DNA from: QUBU01 sp014337915
Lineage (GTDB): Bacteria > Pseudomonadota > Gammaproteobacteria > Steroidobacterales > GCA-2729495
Assembly (NCBI GenBank): GCA_030263395.1
Contig: SZOW01000004.1
Location: 1 to 64,000, forward strand
Reading direction: 5' to 3'
Length of the DNA: 64,000 nt
How positions within the stretch are numbered: position 1 is the stretch's first letter; each line of letters begins with the position of its first letter. Under the pieces are notes generated by a model that was not told where the DNA came from, ran no database searches, and saw nothing but the letters and a program-made list of their open reading frames with translations. A program made the position numbers and the translations under genes. Below are positions 55,641 through 64,000 of the stretch, piece after piece.

Positions 55641-56156
55641 GTGGACCAGCCGGCGGAGACCGCGAAAGCGCAGGTTCTGGTCGGAAGGATTTCGGGCATC
55701 TTCGGGGTCAGGGGCTGGGTCAGGGTCTACTCGTACACCGACCCGCCGGAAAATATCCTGAGGTACGGCCCCTGGCTGGTTGGTGACGACCGGCGTGCAG
55801 AGTACGCGGTCCTCGATGGGGCTACGCACGGGCGCGGGATCATCGCCCGCCTGGCAGGCATCGACGACCGTGACCAGGCGCGCGGCTTGATTGGCTCGGA
55901 CATCCGCGTACCCCGCGGACGCTTCGACAGCACCGCCAGTGGCGAGTATTACTGCTCGGACCTCATCGGGCTGCGGGTCTGCGATAGGGATGGAACCGTA
56001 CTCGGGCAGGTCGAGGACATCATGGAGACCGGCGCCAACGACGTCCTCGTGGTCCGGGGTGAACGCCGGCGGCTGGTGCCTTACCTGGCAACGGTAGTCA
56101 GATCGGTCGATATTGCGGCCGGCACGATGGAAGTCGACTGGGACGCTGATTTCTGA
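55641..56156 (+). CDS. rimM: ribosome maturation factor RimM
   Basis: RimM binds S19 and helps mature the 30S head. The 171-residue protein, from GTG 55641 (VDQPAETAKAQVLVGRI), has GIFGVRGWVRVYSYTDPPEN, EYYCSDLIGLRV with the PRC-barrel, LGQVEDIMETGANDVLVV and a C-terminal VDWDADF. The start lacks a strong ribosome site, and the longer open frame upstream is rpsP in another frame. Confidence 0.93.
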   Translation: MDQPAETAKAQVLVGRISGIFGVRGWVRVYSYTDPPENILRYGPWLVGDDRRAEYAVLDGATHGRGIIARLAGIDDRDQARGLIGSDIRVPRGRFDSTASGEYYCSDLIGLRVCDRDGTVLGQVEDIMETGANDVLVVRGERRRLVPYLATVVRSVDIAAGTMEVDWDADF

Positions 56157-56174
56157 GACGGCGGGCTGGTGGAA

Positions 56175-56933
56175 ATGCGGGTCCGCGTGGTGACGTTGTT
56201 TCCCGGCATGGTGAGCGCGGGAATGGGTTTCGGCGTCTGCGGCCGGGCGTTGTCCGCCGGAATTGCCGAAGTCGCTACGGTCAATCCCCGGGATTTTGCC
56301 CGGGATCCGCACCGCAGCGTTGACGACCGTCCCTACGGCGGCGGCCCGGGCATGGTGCTGAAGGTCGAGCCCTGGAGGGACGCGATCCGGGCAGCACGCG
56401 CGGACCTGCCGGCTGGTTCCAGGGTTGCGTTCCTGGGGCCGCAGGGCAGGCGCTTCGACCAGGCCATGGCGCGCGAGATGTGCAGCTGGCCTGGGCTGGT
56501 GCTGGTCAGCGGACGTTACGAGGGTTTTGATGAACGCCTGGTGGAGGCGGAGGCGGACTGCGAGATTTCGCTTGGCGACTTCGTCCTCAGTGGCGGCGAG
56601 GTCGCGGCACTCGCGGTGATCGATGCGGTGGTCAGGCTGCTGCCGGGAACGCTCGGTGACGAGGGTTCGGCCCAGGCTGATTCGTTCGGCGGGTACTTGC
56701 TGGACTTTCCGCATTACACGCGGCCGGAAGTGCTGGATGATGGCCGCCGGGTGCCGGCAGTGCTGGTGGAAGGCAACCACGAGGCGATCCGGAGGTGGCG
56801 CCTGAAGCAGGCCCTGGGACGAACGCAGCTGCGTCGCCCCGACCTGCTGGAGGGCAGGCAGCTGTCGGCCGAGGAACTGGATCTGCTGGGTGAGTTTCTT
56901 GCCGAGCGTGGCCAGGTTCCGGGCGACGACTGA
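56175..56933 (+). CDS. trmD: tRNA (guanine37-N1)-methyltransferase
   Basis: TrmD makes m1G37 to prevent frameshifting. The protein begins MRVRVVTLFPGMV and has the knot motifs DDRPYGGGPGMVLKVEP, LVSGRYEGFDERL and SLGDFVLSGGE, with YTRPEVLDDGRRVPAVLVEGNH near the end (each under 20 as split). I use ATG 56175, which lies behind GGTGG and gives 252 residues; GTG 56169 is two codons upstream. Confidence 0.96.
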   Translation: MRVRVVTLFPGMVSAGMGFGVCGRALSAGIAEVATVNPRDFARDPHRSVDDRPYGGGPGMVLKVEPWRDAIRAARADLPAGSRVAFLGPQGRRFDQAMAREMCSWPGLVLVSGRYEGFDERLVEAEADCEISLGDFVLSGGEVAALAVIDAVVRLLPGTLGDEGSAQADSFGGYLLDFPHYTRPEVLDDGRRVPAVLVEGNHEAIRRWRLKQALGRTQLRRPDLLEGRQLSAEELDLLGEFLAERGQVPGDD

Positions 56934-56946
56934 GGAGTTTCAACAA

Positions 56947-56970
56947 TGCGCGGCCAAGAGCGGCTGCGCA
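56947..56970 (+). promoter_or_regulatory. hairpin in the rplS leader
   Basis: TGCGCGGCC (56947-56955) pairs along nine positions (one G-U) with GGCTGCGCA (56962-56970) around loop AAGAGC. It lies between trmD and rplS, 21 bases before the rplS ATG, and ahead of the purine-rich AAGGTGAAGGA ribosome site. It may modulate L19 synthesis relative to TrmD; this is inference. Confidence 0.42.
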
Positions 56971-56991
56971 GAACGACCAAGGTGAAGGACG

Positions 56992-57336
56992 ATGAGCAAG
57001 ATCATGCAACAGCTTGAAGGCGAACTCACGCAGCGGCAGGTTCCGGAGTTCGCGCCCGGCGACACGGTCGTCGTGCAGGTGCGGGTGAAAGAGGGCGGGC
57101 GCGAGCGGCTGCAGGCCTATGAGGGCGTGGTGATCGCTAAGCGCAACCGCGGCGCCAACTCGTCGTTCACGGTGCGCAAGATCTCTCATGGCGAGGGTGT
57201 CGAGCGCGTTTTCCCCACCTACAGCCCGGCGGTCGCGGAGATCAAGGTCAAGCGACGTGGCGACGTCCGGCGTGGCAAGCTCTACTTCCTGCGCGAACGC
57301 AGCGGCAAGTCGGCACGCATCAAAGAACGGGTCTGA
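56992..57336 (+). CDS. rplS: 50S ribosomal protein L19
   Basis: The 114-residue L19 lies at the subunit interface. It begins MSKIMQQLEGELTQRQVPEF and has FAPGDTVVVQVRVKEG-type and RLQAYEGVVIAKRNRG segments plus the C-terminal LYFLRERSGKSARIKE. It is highly conserved and has a clear upstream ribosome site. The TRAP locus begins 16 bases after it. Confidence 0.97.
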   Translation: MSKIMQQLEGELTQRQVPEFAPGDTVVVQVRVKEGGRERLQAYEGVVIAKRNRGANSSFTVRKISHGEGVERVFPTYSPAVAEIKVKRRGDVRRGKLYFLRERSGKSARIKERV

Positions 57337-57352
57337 CCGCGGCGGTTGTCCG

Positions 57353-58267
57353 GTGGCCTCGATCCTGCCTGGCTTCGGCCAGGGCCAGCGGTGTCAGCGC
57401 CGCGGGCCGGCACGCCTGTGGTTGCCGGCCCTGGCAGCCGCATTGCCCTTCGTGGGCCCGGCTGGCTGCGCAGCGCTGACCGGAGCGGCGACGACGCGGT
57501 TCGCGGACGGCCTTTCGCAGGCCATCCTCAACCAGGACGATCCCGAACTGGTGCGCGAGGGCACGCCGGCCTACCTGATCCTGCTGGACGCCCTGGTTCG
57601 CAGCGAGCCCGACAACCCGCGCTACCTCGGAGCAGCAGCCCAGCTCTATGCGGCATACGGGATTGCCTTCGTTCAGGATGAGGCGCGTTCCGCATCCCTG
57701 ACACTGCGGGCGCGCGAGTACGGTACGCGTGCGATCTGCGCGGCCGAGCACCAGGCCTGCCACCTGGATGAGTTGCAGTACGACGCCTACGCGGCCACGG
57801 TGGATCAGCTGCGCCCGGGTGATGCCGATGCGTTGTACGGCTATTGCGTCGGATCACTGGCCTTCATTCGTGCCCACAGCGGTGACTGGGCGGCCATCGC
57901 CAGCCTGCCCAAGATCGAGCACGCCCTGCAGCGGCTGCTCGCGTTGCCGGGAGCACCGAATCCTGCCGGCGTAAACATGTACCTCGGTATCCTCAACACC
58001 CTGCGGCCCGAGGCTCTGGGCGGCCGACCCGAGGTTGGCCGCGGCTATTTCGAGAAGGCAATCGAACTGAGCGGCGGGCGGGACCTGTCGGTCAAGGTGG
58101 AGTTCGCGCGCAGCTACGCACGCCTGGTTTATGACCGTGAGCTGCATGACCGACTCCTGCGGGAGGTGATCGATGCATCCCCGCGACAGGAAGGCCTGAC
58201 GCTCTTCAATACCCTGGCACAGGCACAGGCCCGGGACCTGCTGGCGTCGGCTGATGATTTCTTCTGA
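57353..58267 (+). CDS. tatT: TatT-type TPR lipoprotein of a TRAP transporter
   Basis: The 304-residue product matches TatT, the helical TPR-like lipoprotein that partners the solute receptor in TPR-associated TRAP transporters (first known from Treponema pallidum). It starts at GTG 57353 with a signal peptide and lipobox GPAGC near residue 40. The rest is helical hairpins, including FQDEARSASLTLRAREYGTR-like (FVQDEARSASLTLRAREYG) and KVEFARSYARLVYDRELH. TatT trimers bind the TatP receptor. It is 16 bases after rplS and directly before dctP. An open frame further upstream overlaps rplS and is not real. Confidence 0.88.
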   Translation: MASILPGFGQGQRCQRRGPARLWLPALAAALPFVGPAGCAALTGAATTRFADGLSQAILNQDDPELVREGTPAYLILLDALVRSEPDNPRYLGAAAQLYAAYGIAFVQDEARSASLTLRAREYGTRAICAAEHQACHLDELQYDAYAATVDQLRPGDADALYGYCVGSLAFIRAHSGDWAAIASLPKIEHALQRLLALPGAPNPAGVNMYLGILNTLRPEALGGRPEVGRGYFEKAIELSGGRDLSVKVEFARSYARLVYDRELHDRLLREVIDASPRQEGLTLFNTLAQAQARDLLASADDFF

Positions 58268-58299
58268 TGGCGGATCCGGGTTGGCGTAGGAGAGGGTCG

Positions 58300-59334
58300 A
58301 TGTCGCGGAATGTTCGTGGTTTCATCGTTGCGGTGCTGGCGGGCCTGCTCTGGTCCGGCATGGCCTGCAGCGCGGAGTTCAAGATTGCCTCGGTCGCTCC
58401 CGAAGGTTCGGAGTGGATGCAGGCGATCCGTGCTGCCGCCGCGGACATCAAGGCTCAGACCGGCGGGCGCGTCACCATCAAGCTCTATGGTGGCGGCGTC
58501 ATGGGCAACGAGAAGCAGGTGCTGCGCAAGATTCGCATCGGCCAGTTGCAGGGCGGTGCCTTCACGGCCAATGGCCTTGCCGAACGGTATCCAGACATAG
58601 TTGTTTACGGCCTGCCGCTGACCTTCGAGTCGCTGGCGGAAGTGGACTATGTCCGCCAGCGCATGGACCCGGCCGTCATCAAGGGACTCGAGGAAGCCGG
58701 ATTTGTTTCTTTTGGCATGGCCGGTGGCGGATTCGCGAGAATCTTCTCCCGTGAGGCAGTCAGCACCACGGCCGACATGCGCGGCCGCAAGATCTGGGTG
58801 CCGGAGGGCGATCGGGTGAGTACCGCCGCCATGGAGGCACTGCGTCTGTCGCCGGTGGTATTGCCGGTGACGGATGTGTTGACCGGCCTGCAGACCGGCC
58901 TGCTGGATGTGGTGGCCGCGCCGCCCGTAGGCGTCATCGCGTTGCAGTGGCACACGCGGGTGAAGTTCATGACCCGTGTACCCCTGATGTACACCATGGG
59001 CCTGATGGCGGTGGATGTCGCGCCGTTCGCGAAGCTCAGCGCCGCCGACCAGGCAGTGTTCCGCAAGGTGATGGGTGACGTCTATCGGCGCCTCGACCAG
59101 CAGACGGCCCGCGACGAAGAAGCGGCGATCAAGGCCCTGGTAGCCAGCGGCATCACGATCGTCGACGCCACGCCGGAAGACCTGCGCGCATGGCACGACG
59201 CGGTCGCCGGCGCAAACCAGCAGCTTGGCCGGGAAGGCGCGTACCACATTGCCATGCGCTCGCAGGTCAATGAGTACCTGCGTGAATACCGCCAGGCCAG
59301 GCCGGCCGGGGCAGGCGTCGCCGGCAAGCAGTGA
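58300..59334 (+). CDS. dctP: TRAP transporter solute-binding protein, TatT-associated DctP type
   Basis: This is the periplasmic receptor of the TRAP system. It starts at ATG 58300 behind GGAGAGGG, with a signal peptide ending near CSAEFKIA (residue 25) and 344 residues in all. The DctP fold is evident (WMQAIRAAAADIKAQTGGRV, GLQTGLLDVVAAPP). Where carboxylate-binding members have an Arg (K-I/L-R-V) this has KIWVPEGD, a Trp, as in the TatT-linked group. The ligand is therefore probably not a simple organic acid. It overlaps dctQ by TGATG. Confidence 0.9.
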   Translation: MSRNVRGFIVAVLAGLLWSGMACSAEFKIASVAPEGSEWMQAIRAAAADIKAQTGGRVTIKLYGGGVMGNEKQVLRKIRIGQLQGGAFTANGLAERYPDIVVYGLPLTFESLAEVDYVRQRMDPAVIKGLEEAGFVSFGMAGGGFARIFSREAVSTTADMRGRKIWVPEGDRVSTAAMEALRLSPVVLPVTDVLTGLQTGLLDVVAAPPVGVIALQWHTRVKFMTRVPLMYTMGLMAVDVAPFAKLSAADQAVFRKVMGDVYRRLDQQTARDEEAAIKALVASGITIVDATPEDLRAWHDAVAGANQQLGREGAYHIAMRSQVNEYLREYRQARPAGAGVAGKQ

Positions 59335-59849
59335 TGCAGCCGCCCCGGGCGTCCTGGCTGGATCGCGCGGCACGCCTTGGCCGGCTGGTCGAGACCACGG
59401 CGCTCGCCGGGCTCGTGGCCGCCATGATCGGCCTTGCGGCCGGCCAGATCCTCATGCGCAACATGCTGGGCTCGGGGTTGAGCTGGGCCGACGAGGCCCT
59501 GCGCGTCATGGTGCTCTGGGTGACGATGGTGGGGGCGGTGGCGGCCAGCCGTGAACAGCGGCATGTCAGCATCGATGTCCTGTCCCGTTACCTGCCCCGG
59601 TCATGGCAGGCCTGGGCCGCCATGGCGACCAATGGCTTCGTGGCGCTTGTCTGTGCCTTGCTTGCATGGGCTTCCTACGGCTTCGTGGCCGGCTCCATGG
59701 AGGTCGATGACCGCGTCTTTGGTGGGCAGCTGCCTGCGTGGGCCGTGCAGGCCATCCTCCCGGCCGCCTTTGCGCTGCTGGCCTACCGGTATGCGGTCAA
59801 CAGCCTCGGGGCCTTGATCGATGGCACCTCGAGCGTCGCGAACGACTGA
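59334..59849 (+). CDS. dctQ: TRAP transporter small permease subunit
   Basis: DctQ is the four-helix membrane subunit between receptor and large permease. The 171-residue product has helices near residues 20-40, 55-75, 90-115 and 135-155 and the family segment ADEALRVMVLWVTMVGAVAASREQRHVSID (quoted part: ADEALRVMVLWVTMVG). Start ATG 59334 overlaps the dctP stop; GTG 59331 is equally possible. It overlaps dctM by TGATG. Confidence 0.9.
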   Translation: MQPPRASWLDRAARLGRLVETTALAGLVAAMIGLAAGQILMRNMLGSGLSWADEALRVMVLWVTMVGAVAASREQRHVSIDVLSRYLPRSWQAWAAMATNGFVALVCALLAWASYGFVAGSMEVDDRVFGGQLPAWAVQAILPAAFALLAYRYAVNSLGALIDGTSSVAND

Positions 59850-61102
59850 TGATCACGATCCTGTTGCTGCTTCTGACGCTCCTCGGCACGCCGCTGTTCG
59901 CGGTCATTGCCGCCGGGGCCATCGCCGGCTTTCACAGCGCAGACATTCCGCTCTCCGCCATTGCCATCGAAGTGCTCGGCCTCGCGGAAACGCCGATCCT
60001 GCTGGCGATCCCACTGTTCACCTTTGCCGGCTACGTCCTGGCGGAAAGTCGCGCACCAGCGCGGCTGGTGCGCATCACCACGGCGCTGATGGGCTGGATG
60101 CCCGGGGGTGTTGCGATCGTATCGATTGCGGCCTGTGCGCTGTTTACCGCGTTCACTGGCGGGTCGGGAGTGACCATCATCGCCCTGGGTGCTGCCCTGT
60201 ACCCGGCCCTGGTGCAGGCGGGCTACAGCGAAGACTTCAGCCTCGGCCTGATCACCTCGGCCGGTTGCCTGGGCCTGCTGTTCGCACCATCTTTGCCGCT
60301 GATCCTCTATGGCGTCATCACCGAGACATCGATCGATGACATGTTCATTGCCGGTGTCGTGCCTGGGATCCTCATGATCGTTTGCCTTGGCGCCTACTGC
60401 CTCTGGGTGAACCGGCACATCCGTGTACCGCTCAGCCAGTTCTCCTGGCGTGAGGTGGGACTCGCGCTGCGCGAGAGCTGGATGGACATGCCGTTGCCGG
60501 TGATCGTCCTTGGTGGCATCTACAGCGGCTTTTTTGCGGTTTCCGAGGCCGCGGCAGTCACCGCGGTCTACGTGGTGATTACCGAGGTGGTCATCCGCCG
60601 GGATATTGCCGTCAGCCGCCTGCCGCATATCGCGCGCCAGTCGATGATCCTGGTCGGCGCGGTGCTCCTCATTCTCGGAGTATCCATGGCGTCGACCAAC
60701 GTGATGATCGATGCCGAAGTGCCCGAGAGGCTCGTCGGCTTGGTGACGGAGTACGTTGGCGGACCCCTGGGTTTCATGGCGCTGCTCTTCGTGTTCCTGC
60801 TGCTCATCGGTGCCGTCCTCGATATGTTTGCCGCACTGGTGCTGGTGGTGCCGCTGATTGCCCCGGTGGCGTCACGCTATGGCATCGACCCCGTGCACCT
60901 GGGCATCCTGTTCGTGGCCAACATGGAGCTCGGGTACCTGGCACCGCCGATGGGTCGCAACCTGGTGGTCGCCGGTTACCGCTTCGACAAGCCGATCCTC
61001 GGGGTGTACCGTGCGACGCTGCCGTTTCTCCTGGTGTTGCTGGTGACGGTACTGATCATTACATTCCTGCCAGAGGTCTCGCTGGCGTTGCTGCACCGCT
61101 GA
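59849..61102 (+). CDS. dctM: TRAP transporter large permease subunit
   Basis: DctM forms the sodium-coupled translocation path. The 417-residue protein has about a dozen helices. Typical segments include AIPLFTFAGYVLAESR, FTGGSGVTIIALGAALYPAL, ITSAGCLGLLFAPSLPLILYG (quoted part), and PMGRNLVVAGYRF near the end. The start is ATG 59849, overlapping dctQ. The longer open frame upstream is dctQ in another frame. The next gene is 24 bases downstream. Confidence 0.93.
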   Translation: MITILLLLLTLLGTPLFAVIAAGAIAGFHSADIPLSAIAIEVLGLAETPILLAIPLFTFAGYVLAESRAPARLVRITTALMGWMPGGVAIVSIAACALFTAFTGGSGVTIIALGAALYPALVQAGYSEDFSLGLITSAGCLGLLFAPSLPLILYGVITETSIDDMFIAGVVPGILMIVCLGAYCLWVNRHIRVPLSQFSWREVGLALRESWMDMPLPVIVLGGIYSGFFAVSEAAAVTAVYVVITEVVIRRDIAVSRLPHIARQSMILVGAVLLILGVSMASTNVMIDAEVPERLVGLVTEYVGGPLGFMALLFVFLLLIGAVLDMFAALVLVVPLIAPVASRYGIDPVHLGILFVANMELGYLAPPMGRNLVVAGYRFDKPILGVYRATLPFLLVLLVTVLIITFLPEVSLALLHR

Positions 61103-61126
61103 TCTGGTGGTGAAAGGCAGGTTCCC

Positions 61127-62230
61127 ATGTGCATTCGGCTGCTGACGCTCTGCCTGCTCGCGATCCTGCCGGGCATCGGCATGGCGCGGGAGGAACTTCC
61201 GGCGCACCTCCGGCTACCCCCGGGGTTCGTTGCCGAACTGCTGGTCAGGGTGCCTGGGGCACGATCAATGGCCATGGGTCCGGGCGGCACCCTGTTCGTC
61301 GGCACCCAGCGCGGCGGCAAGGTGTTCGCGGTCCGTGGTGCGCTGGGGGCTGTGCCCCAGCTGCTGGTGGTGGCTGAAGGACTGAAGATGCCCAATGGCG
61401 TCGCTTTCCATGAGGGCGCGCTATATGTGGCCGAACCAGAGCGAATCCTGCGTTTCGATGGCATCGAGGCCCGCCTGGAGCAGCCACCCGCTCCGGTGGT
61501 GGTGGGCGACAGCCTGCCCACCAAGGGCATGCTCCATGCCTGGCGCTACATTGCGTTCGGGCCGGATGGCAAGCTGTACGTCGGGCTGGGCTCTCCCTGC
61601 AATGTCTGCAACGAGCCCGGCTTCAGTGCCATCCTGCGCATGAACCCGGACGGCAGCGGGCGGGAGTACTTCGCGCGGGGTATCCGCAACTCGGTGGGTT
61701 TCACCTGGGATCCCGAGACCGGTGACCTGTGGTTCACCGACAACGGGCGTGACATGCTCGGTGACGATCGACCGGCTGACGAGCTGAACCATGCCACCAG
61801 GCCCGGCCTGGACTTTGGCTTCCCGTACTGCCATGCGGGAACGATCAGCGACCCCGAGTTCGGCGGCCTGGGCCACTGCAAGGATGCGGTGGCCCCGGTG
61901 CAGCTGCTCGGTCCGCACGTCGCGGCCCTCGGCCTGCGCTTCTATACGGGAATCATGTTTCCAGCCGCATATCGCCACCAGGTTTTCATTGCCGAGCACG
62001 GTTCCTGGAATCGCAGCAAGGAAGCGGGGCGTACCGGCTACCGTGTAACACTGGTGCGCCTGAAGCAGGGCAAGGCCGTCAGCTACGAGCCTTTCATCGA
62101 GGGCTTCCTCGATGGCGAAGAGGTCCTCGGCCGGCCGGTGGACCTGCTGGTCGCCGCCGATGGGGCCTTGCTGGTGAGCGACGACACGGCGGGTGCGATC
62201 TACCGCATCAGCTATCGCAAGACTGAATGA
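61127..62230 (+). CDS. secreted PQQ-dependent sugar (sorbosone/glucose) dehydrogenase-like beta-propeller
   Basis: The 367-residue protein has a signal peptide ending near GMARE (residue 20) and a six-bladed propeller with glucose/sorbosone dehydrogenase motifs: LKMPNGVAF, IAFGPDGKLYVGLGSPCNVC, NSVGFTWDPETGDLWFTDNGRD, FIAEHGSWNRS and LVSDDTAGAIYRISY. Two Cys pairs (CNVC; CHAG with GHC) may form disulfides. PQQ binding and substrate are inferred from the family. Its place straight after the TRAP genes suggests that periplasmic oxidation and uptake of the product may be linked. Confidence 0.85.
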   Translation: MCIRLLTLCLLAILPGIGMAREELPAHLRLPPGFVAELLVRVPGARSMAMGPGGTLFVGTQRGGKVFAVRGALGAVPQLLVVAEGLKMPNGVAFHEGALYVAEPERILRFDGIEARLEQPPAPVVVGDSLPTKGMLHAWRYIAFGPDGKLYVGLGSPCNVCNEPGFSAILRMNPDGSGREYFARGIRNSVGFTWDPETGDLWFTDNGRDMLGDDRPADELNHATRPGLDFGFPYCHAGTISDPEFGGLGHCKDAVAPVQLLGPHVAALGLRFYTGIMFPAAYRHQVFIAEHGSWNRSKEAGRTGYRVTLVRLKQGKAVSYEPFIEGFLDGEEVLGRPVDLLVAADGALLVSDDTAGAIYRISYRKTE

Positions 62231-62250
62231 AGGAACTACCGGGGTTTCCG

Positions 62251-64000
62251 ATGGCCAAGCGCAATATCGTCCTGCGTCTCCTGGGCGGCATCTGGCAGGG
62301 GCTCAATGCCTTGCGGCGGGTGCTGCACCTGATCCTGCTGCTGGTGATATTCGGCGTACTTCTTGCCGGCGTATCCGGGCCGCCGGTGCAGGTGCCGGAT
62401 TCGGCGGCGCTGCTGGTGGATCCGCAGGGCGAGCTCGTGGAACAGCTTGCCGGTGATCCCCTGGATCGGCTACTGGGTGAGGTGCAGGGTGACGGTGTGC
62501 GCGAGGTGCTTCTGCGGGACCTGGTGGACAGCCTCGAGGCTGCGGCCACCGATGACCGGATCAAGATGGTGGTCCTGCGGCTGGAAGGTCTGGAGGCTGG
62601 CGGGCTGCCGGAGCTCAAGGCAGTCGCCAGGGCCATCGGCAAGGTGCGCGCCGCCGGCAAGAAGGTCGTGGCGCTGGGCGATTCCTACGAACAGGGCCAG
62701 TACTATCTTGCGGCGCAGGCCGACGAGGTCTACCTCAATGAGTTGGGGATGGTGTACGTGGACGGGTTCGGTTACTACCGTACGTTTCTCAAGTCCGTCC
62801 TCGACAAGCTGCGCATCGACATCAACGTGTTCCGGGTGGGCGAGTACAAGTCGTTTGTGGAACCCTTCATCCGTGACGACATGTCCGAGGACGACAAACG
62901 CGCAAGCCGCCAGTGGCTGCAGTCGATGTGGAGTGCGTACCAGCGTGACATCGTCGCCGCGCGCAAGCTCGAGCCCGGTGCCCTGGATGACTACGCCAAC
63001 AATTTTGCGGCCTATCTCCAGGCTGCCGGGGGCTCCGCCTCGCGTGCCGCGAAGGATCGCCACCTGGTGGACGACCTGATGAGCCGCCAGGACTTCCGCG
63101 AATACATGATCGGCCAGGTCGGGGAAGGCGACGAGCTGGGCACTGACGGCTACAACAGCATCGACTACCGCCAGTACCTGACCACCCTGCGCCGCAGCCG
63201 CCCCGGGCTCGGGCATGAAGACAGCGTCGGTGTCATCGTCGCCTCGGGCCAGATCGTGGACGGCGAGGCGCCACCAGGCGAGGTGGGTGGCGATACGCTG
63301 GCTGGGCTCATCCGGGAGGCCAGCGAAGACGACTCCATCAAGGCCGTTGTCCTGCGGGTGGATAGCCCCGGGGGCAGCATGTTCGCCTCCGAGGTGGTGC
63401 TGGATGAGTTGCGTGCGCTCAAGGCCACCGGCAAGCCGCTGGTGGTATCGATGGGCGGCCTGGCGGCCTCCGGCGGGTACTACATCTCGATGGCGGCCGA
63501 TGAGATCTGGGCCGATGAAACGACCATCACCGGCTCCATCGGCGTGGGCGCAGTGGTGCCCACGGTCGATCGCGGACTCGATGCACTGGGTATTCACGTC
63601 GATGGCTTCGGCACCACGCGCCTGTCAGGCCAGTTGCGCCCGGATCGGCCATTGGGCACGGAAGCCCGCGATGTCCTGCAGCAGACCGTGCAGGATGCCT
63701 ACCGGATCTTCATCAACAGCGTTGCCGAGGCCCGCAGGATGGATCCCGAGCGGGTCGATGCCATCGCCCGTGGCCGTGTCTGGATCGGCAGCGATGCCAG
63801 GGACCTGGGCCTGGTGGATTCCCTGGGCGACCTGCCCGCGGCCATCGATGCGGCAGCCCGACGGGCTGGCCTGGAGAGCGGGGCCTTTGCCGTGCAGTAC
63901 GTCGAGCCGGAACTGGCATGGCCGGCGCGGCTGCTGGAGCAGTACTCCGTACGATTGCTCGAGAACGGCAGGCGCATGGGGCTCCGGATCGGCCACCGCG
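62251..64000 (+). CDS. sppA: signal peptide peptidase SppA, 67K type (runs off the window)
   Basis: SppA is an inner-membrane serine protease that degrades cleaved signal peptides in the periplasm. The visible 583 residues start MAKRNIVLRLLGG with one membrane helix (~26-45), followed by the two ClpP-like repeats of the 67K form. The general base Lys200 lies in GEYKSFVEPFI and the nucleophile Ser407 in GGLAASGGYYIS. No stop occurs before the window ends, and the length so far is close to that of the whole enzyme. It begins 20 bases after the dehydrogenase gene. Confidence 0.93.
   Translation, partial: MAKRNIVLRLLGGIWQGLNALRRVLHLILLLVIFGVLLAGVSGPPVQVPDSAALLVDPQGELVEQLAGDPLDRLLGEVQGDGVREVLLRDLVDSLEAAATDDRIKMVVLRLEGLEAGGLPELKAVARAIGKVRAAGKKVVALGDSYEQGQYYLAAQADEVYLNELGMVYVDGFGYYRTFLKSVLDKLRIDINVFRVGEYKSFVEPFIRDDMSEDDKRASRQWLQSMWSAYQRDIVAARKLEPGALDDYANNFAAYLQAAGGSASRAAKDRHLVDDLMSRQDFREYMIGQVGEGDELGTDGYNSIDYRQYLTTLRRSRPGLGHEDSVGVIVASGQIVDGEAPPGEVGGDTLAGLIREASEDDSIKAVVLRVDSPGGSMFASEVVLDELRALKATGKPLVVSMGGLAASGGYYISMAADEIWADETTITGSIGVGAVVPTVDRGLDALGIHVDGFGTTRLSGQLRPDRPLGTEARDVLQQTVQDAYRIFINSVAEARRMDPERVDAIARGRVWIGSDARDLGLVDSLGDLPAAIDAAARRAGLESGAFAVQYVEPELAWPARLLEQYSVRLLENGRRMGLRIGHR

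Overview
The window reads as a compact, GC-rich gammaproteobacterial chromosome segment. Core gene orders of that class are preserved: tsaE-amiC-mutL-miaA-hfq-hflX-hflK-hflC-DUF2065-purA, then rnr-rlmB-rpsF-rpsR-rplI-dnaB-alr, and ffh/rpsP-rimM-trmD-rplS. Two further clusters, pepA-holC-valS and pcnB-folK-deoxynucleoside kinase-panB-panC, point (by inference only) towards the Xanthomonadales/Nevskiales/Steroidobacterales side of the class. Genes often abut with ATGA overlaps, TTG and GTG starts are common, and no non-coding stretch exceeds about 180 bases. I saw no insertion sequence, prophage, CRISPR array or integrase.

Layout. 1-10.7 kb (minus): gltB-gltD, then MoxR ATPase, DUF58 protein and a TgpA-type transglutaminase. 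The transglutaminase frame runs at the left edge, without a stop, into a MidA-like methyltransferase of different codon usage, which is either an assembly chimera or a strange fusion. 10.8-15.9 kb (minus): pepA, holC, a 94-residue orphan, valS. 16.1-18.3 kb (plus): lptF-lptG of LPS export, meeting an RDD membrane protein tail to tail; tRNA-Glu lies just upstream of the RDD gene. 18.9-23.2 kb (plus): pcnB, folK, deoxynucleoside kinase, panB, panC. 23.2-24.3 kb (minus): queG, divergent from nnr across a self-complementary -10 element.

24.4-37.0 kb (plus): nnr-tsaE, amiC, mutL, miaA, hfq, hflX, hflKC, DUF2065, purA and a DUF6279 lipoprotein, covering metabolite repair, tRNA modification, cell separation, mismatch repair, RNA chaperoning, membrane proteolysis control and purine synthesis. 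37.0-38.9 kb: a Rieske oxygenase divergent from an orphan helical, hemerythrin-like protein, with an AT-rich palindromic intergenic region. tRNA-Leu(CAG) follows with a consensus-like promoter. 39.1-46.8 kb (plus): rnr, rlmB, the S6-S18-DUF2232-L9 operon, dnaB, alr.

46.8-50.9 kb (minus): a Ser/Thr phosphorylation operon of CHASE2 sensor kinase, PP2C phosphatase and double-FHA protein. 51.0-53.7 kb: radA converging on a CNNM/CBS/CorC transporter-like protein. 53.8-57.3 kb (plus): ffh and the rpsP-rimM-trmD-rplS operon. 57.4-64 kb (plus): a TPR-associated TRAP transporter (tatT, dctP, dctQ, dctM), a secreted beta-propeller dehydrogenase and sppA, which runs off the right edge.

Most of the window is conserved housekeeping. 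The parts worth a second look are the left-edge fusion, the kinase/phosphatase/FHA operon, the TatT-type TRAP locus, weak or leaderless starts (pcnB, nnr), the RDD gene without a proper start, and the hairpins or shared CTAG sequences that join convergent genes at their stop codons.
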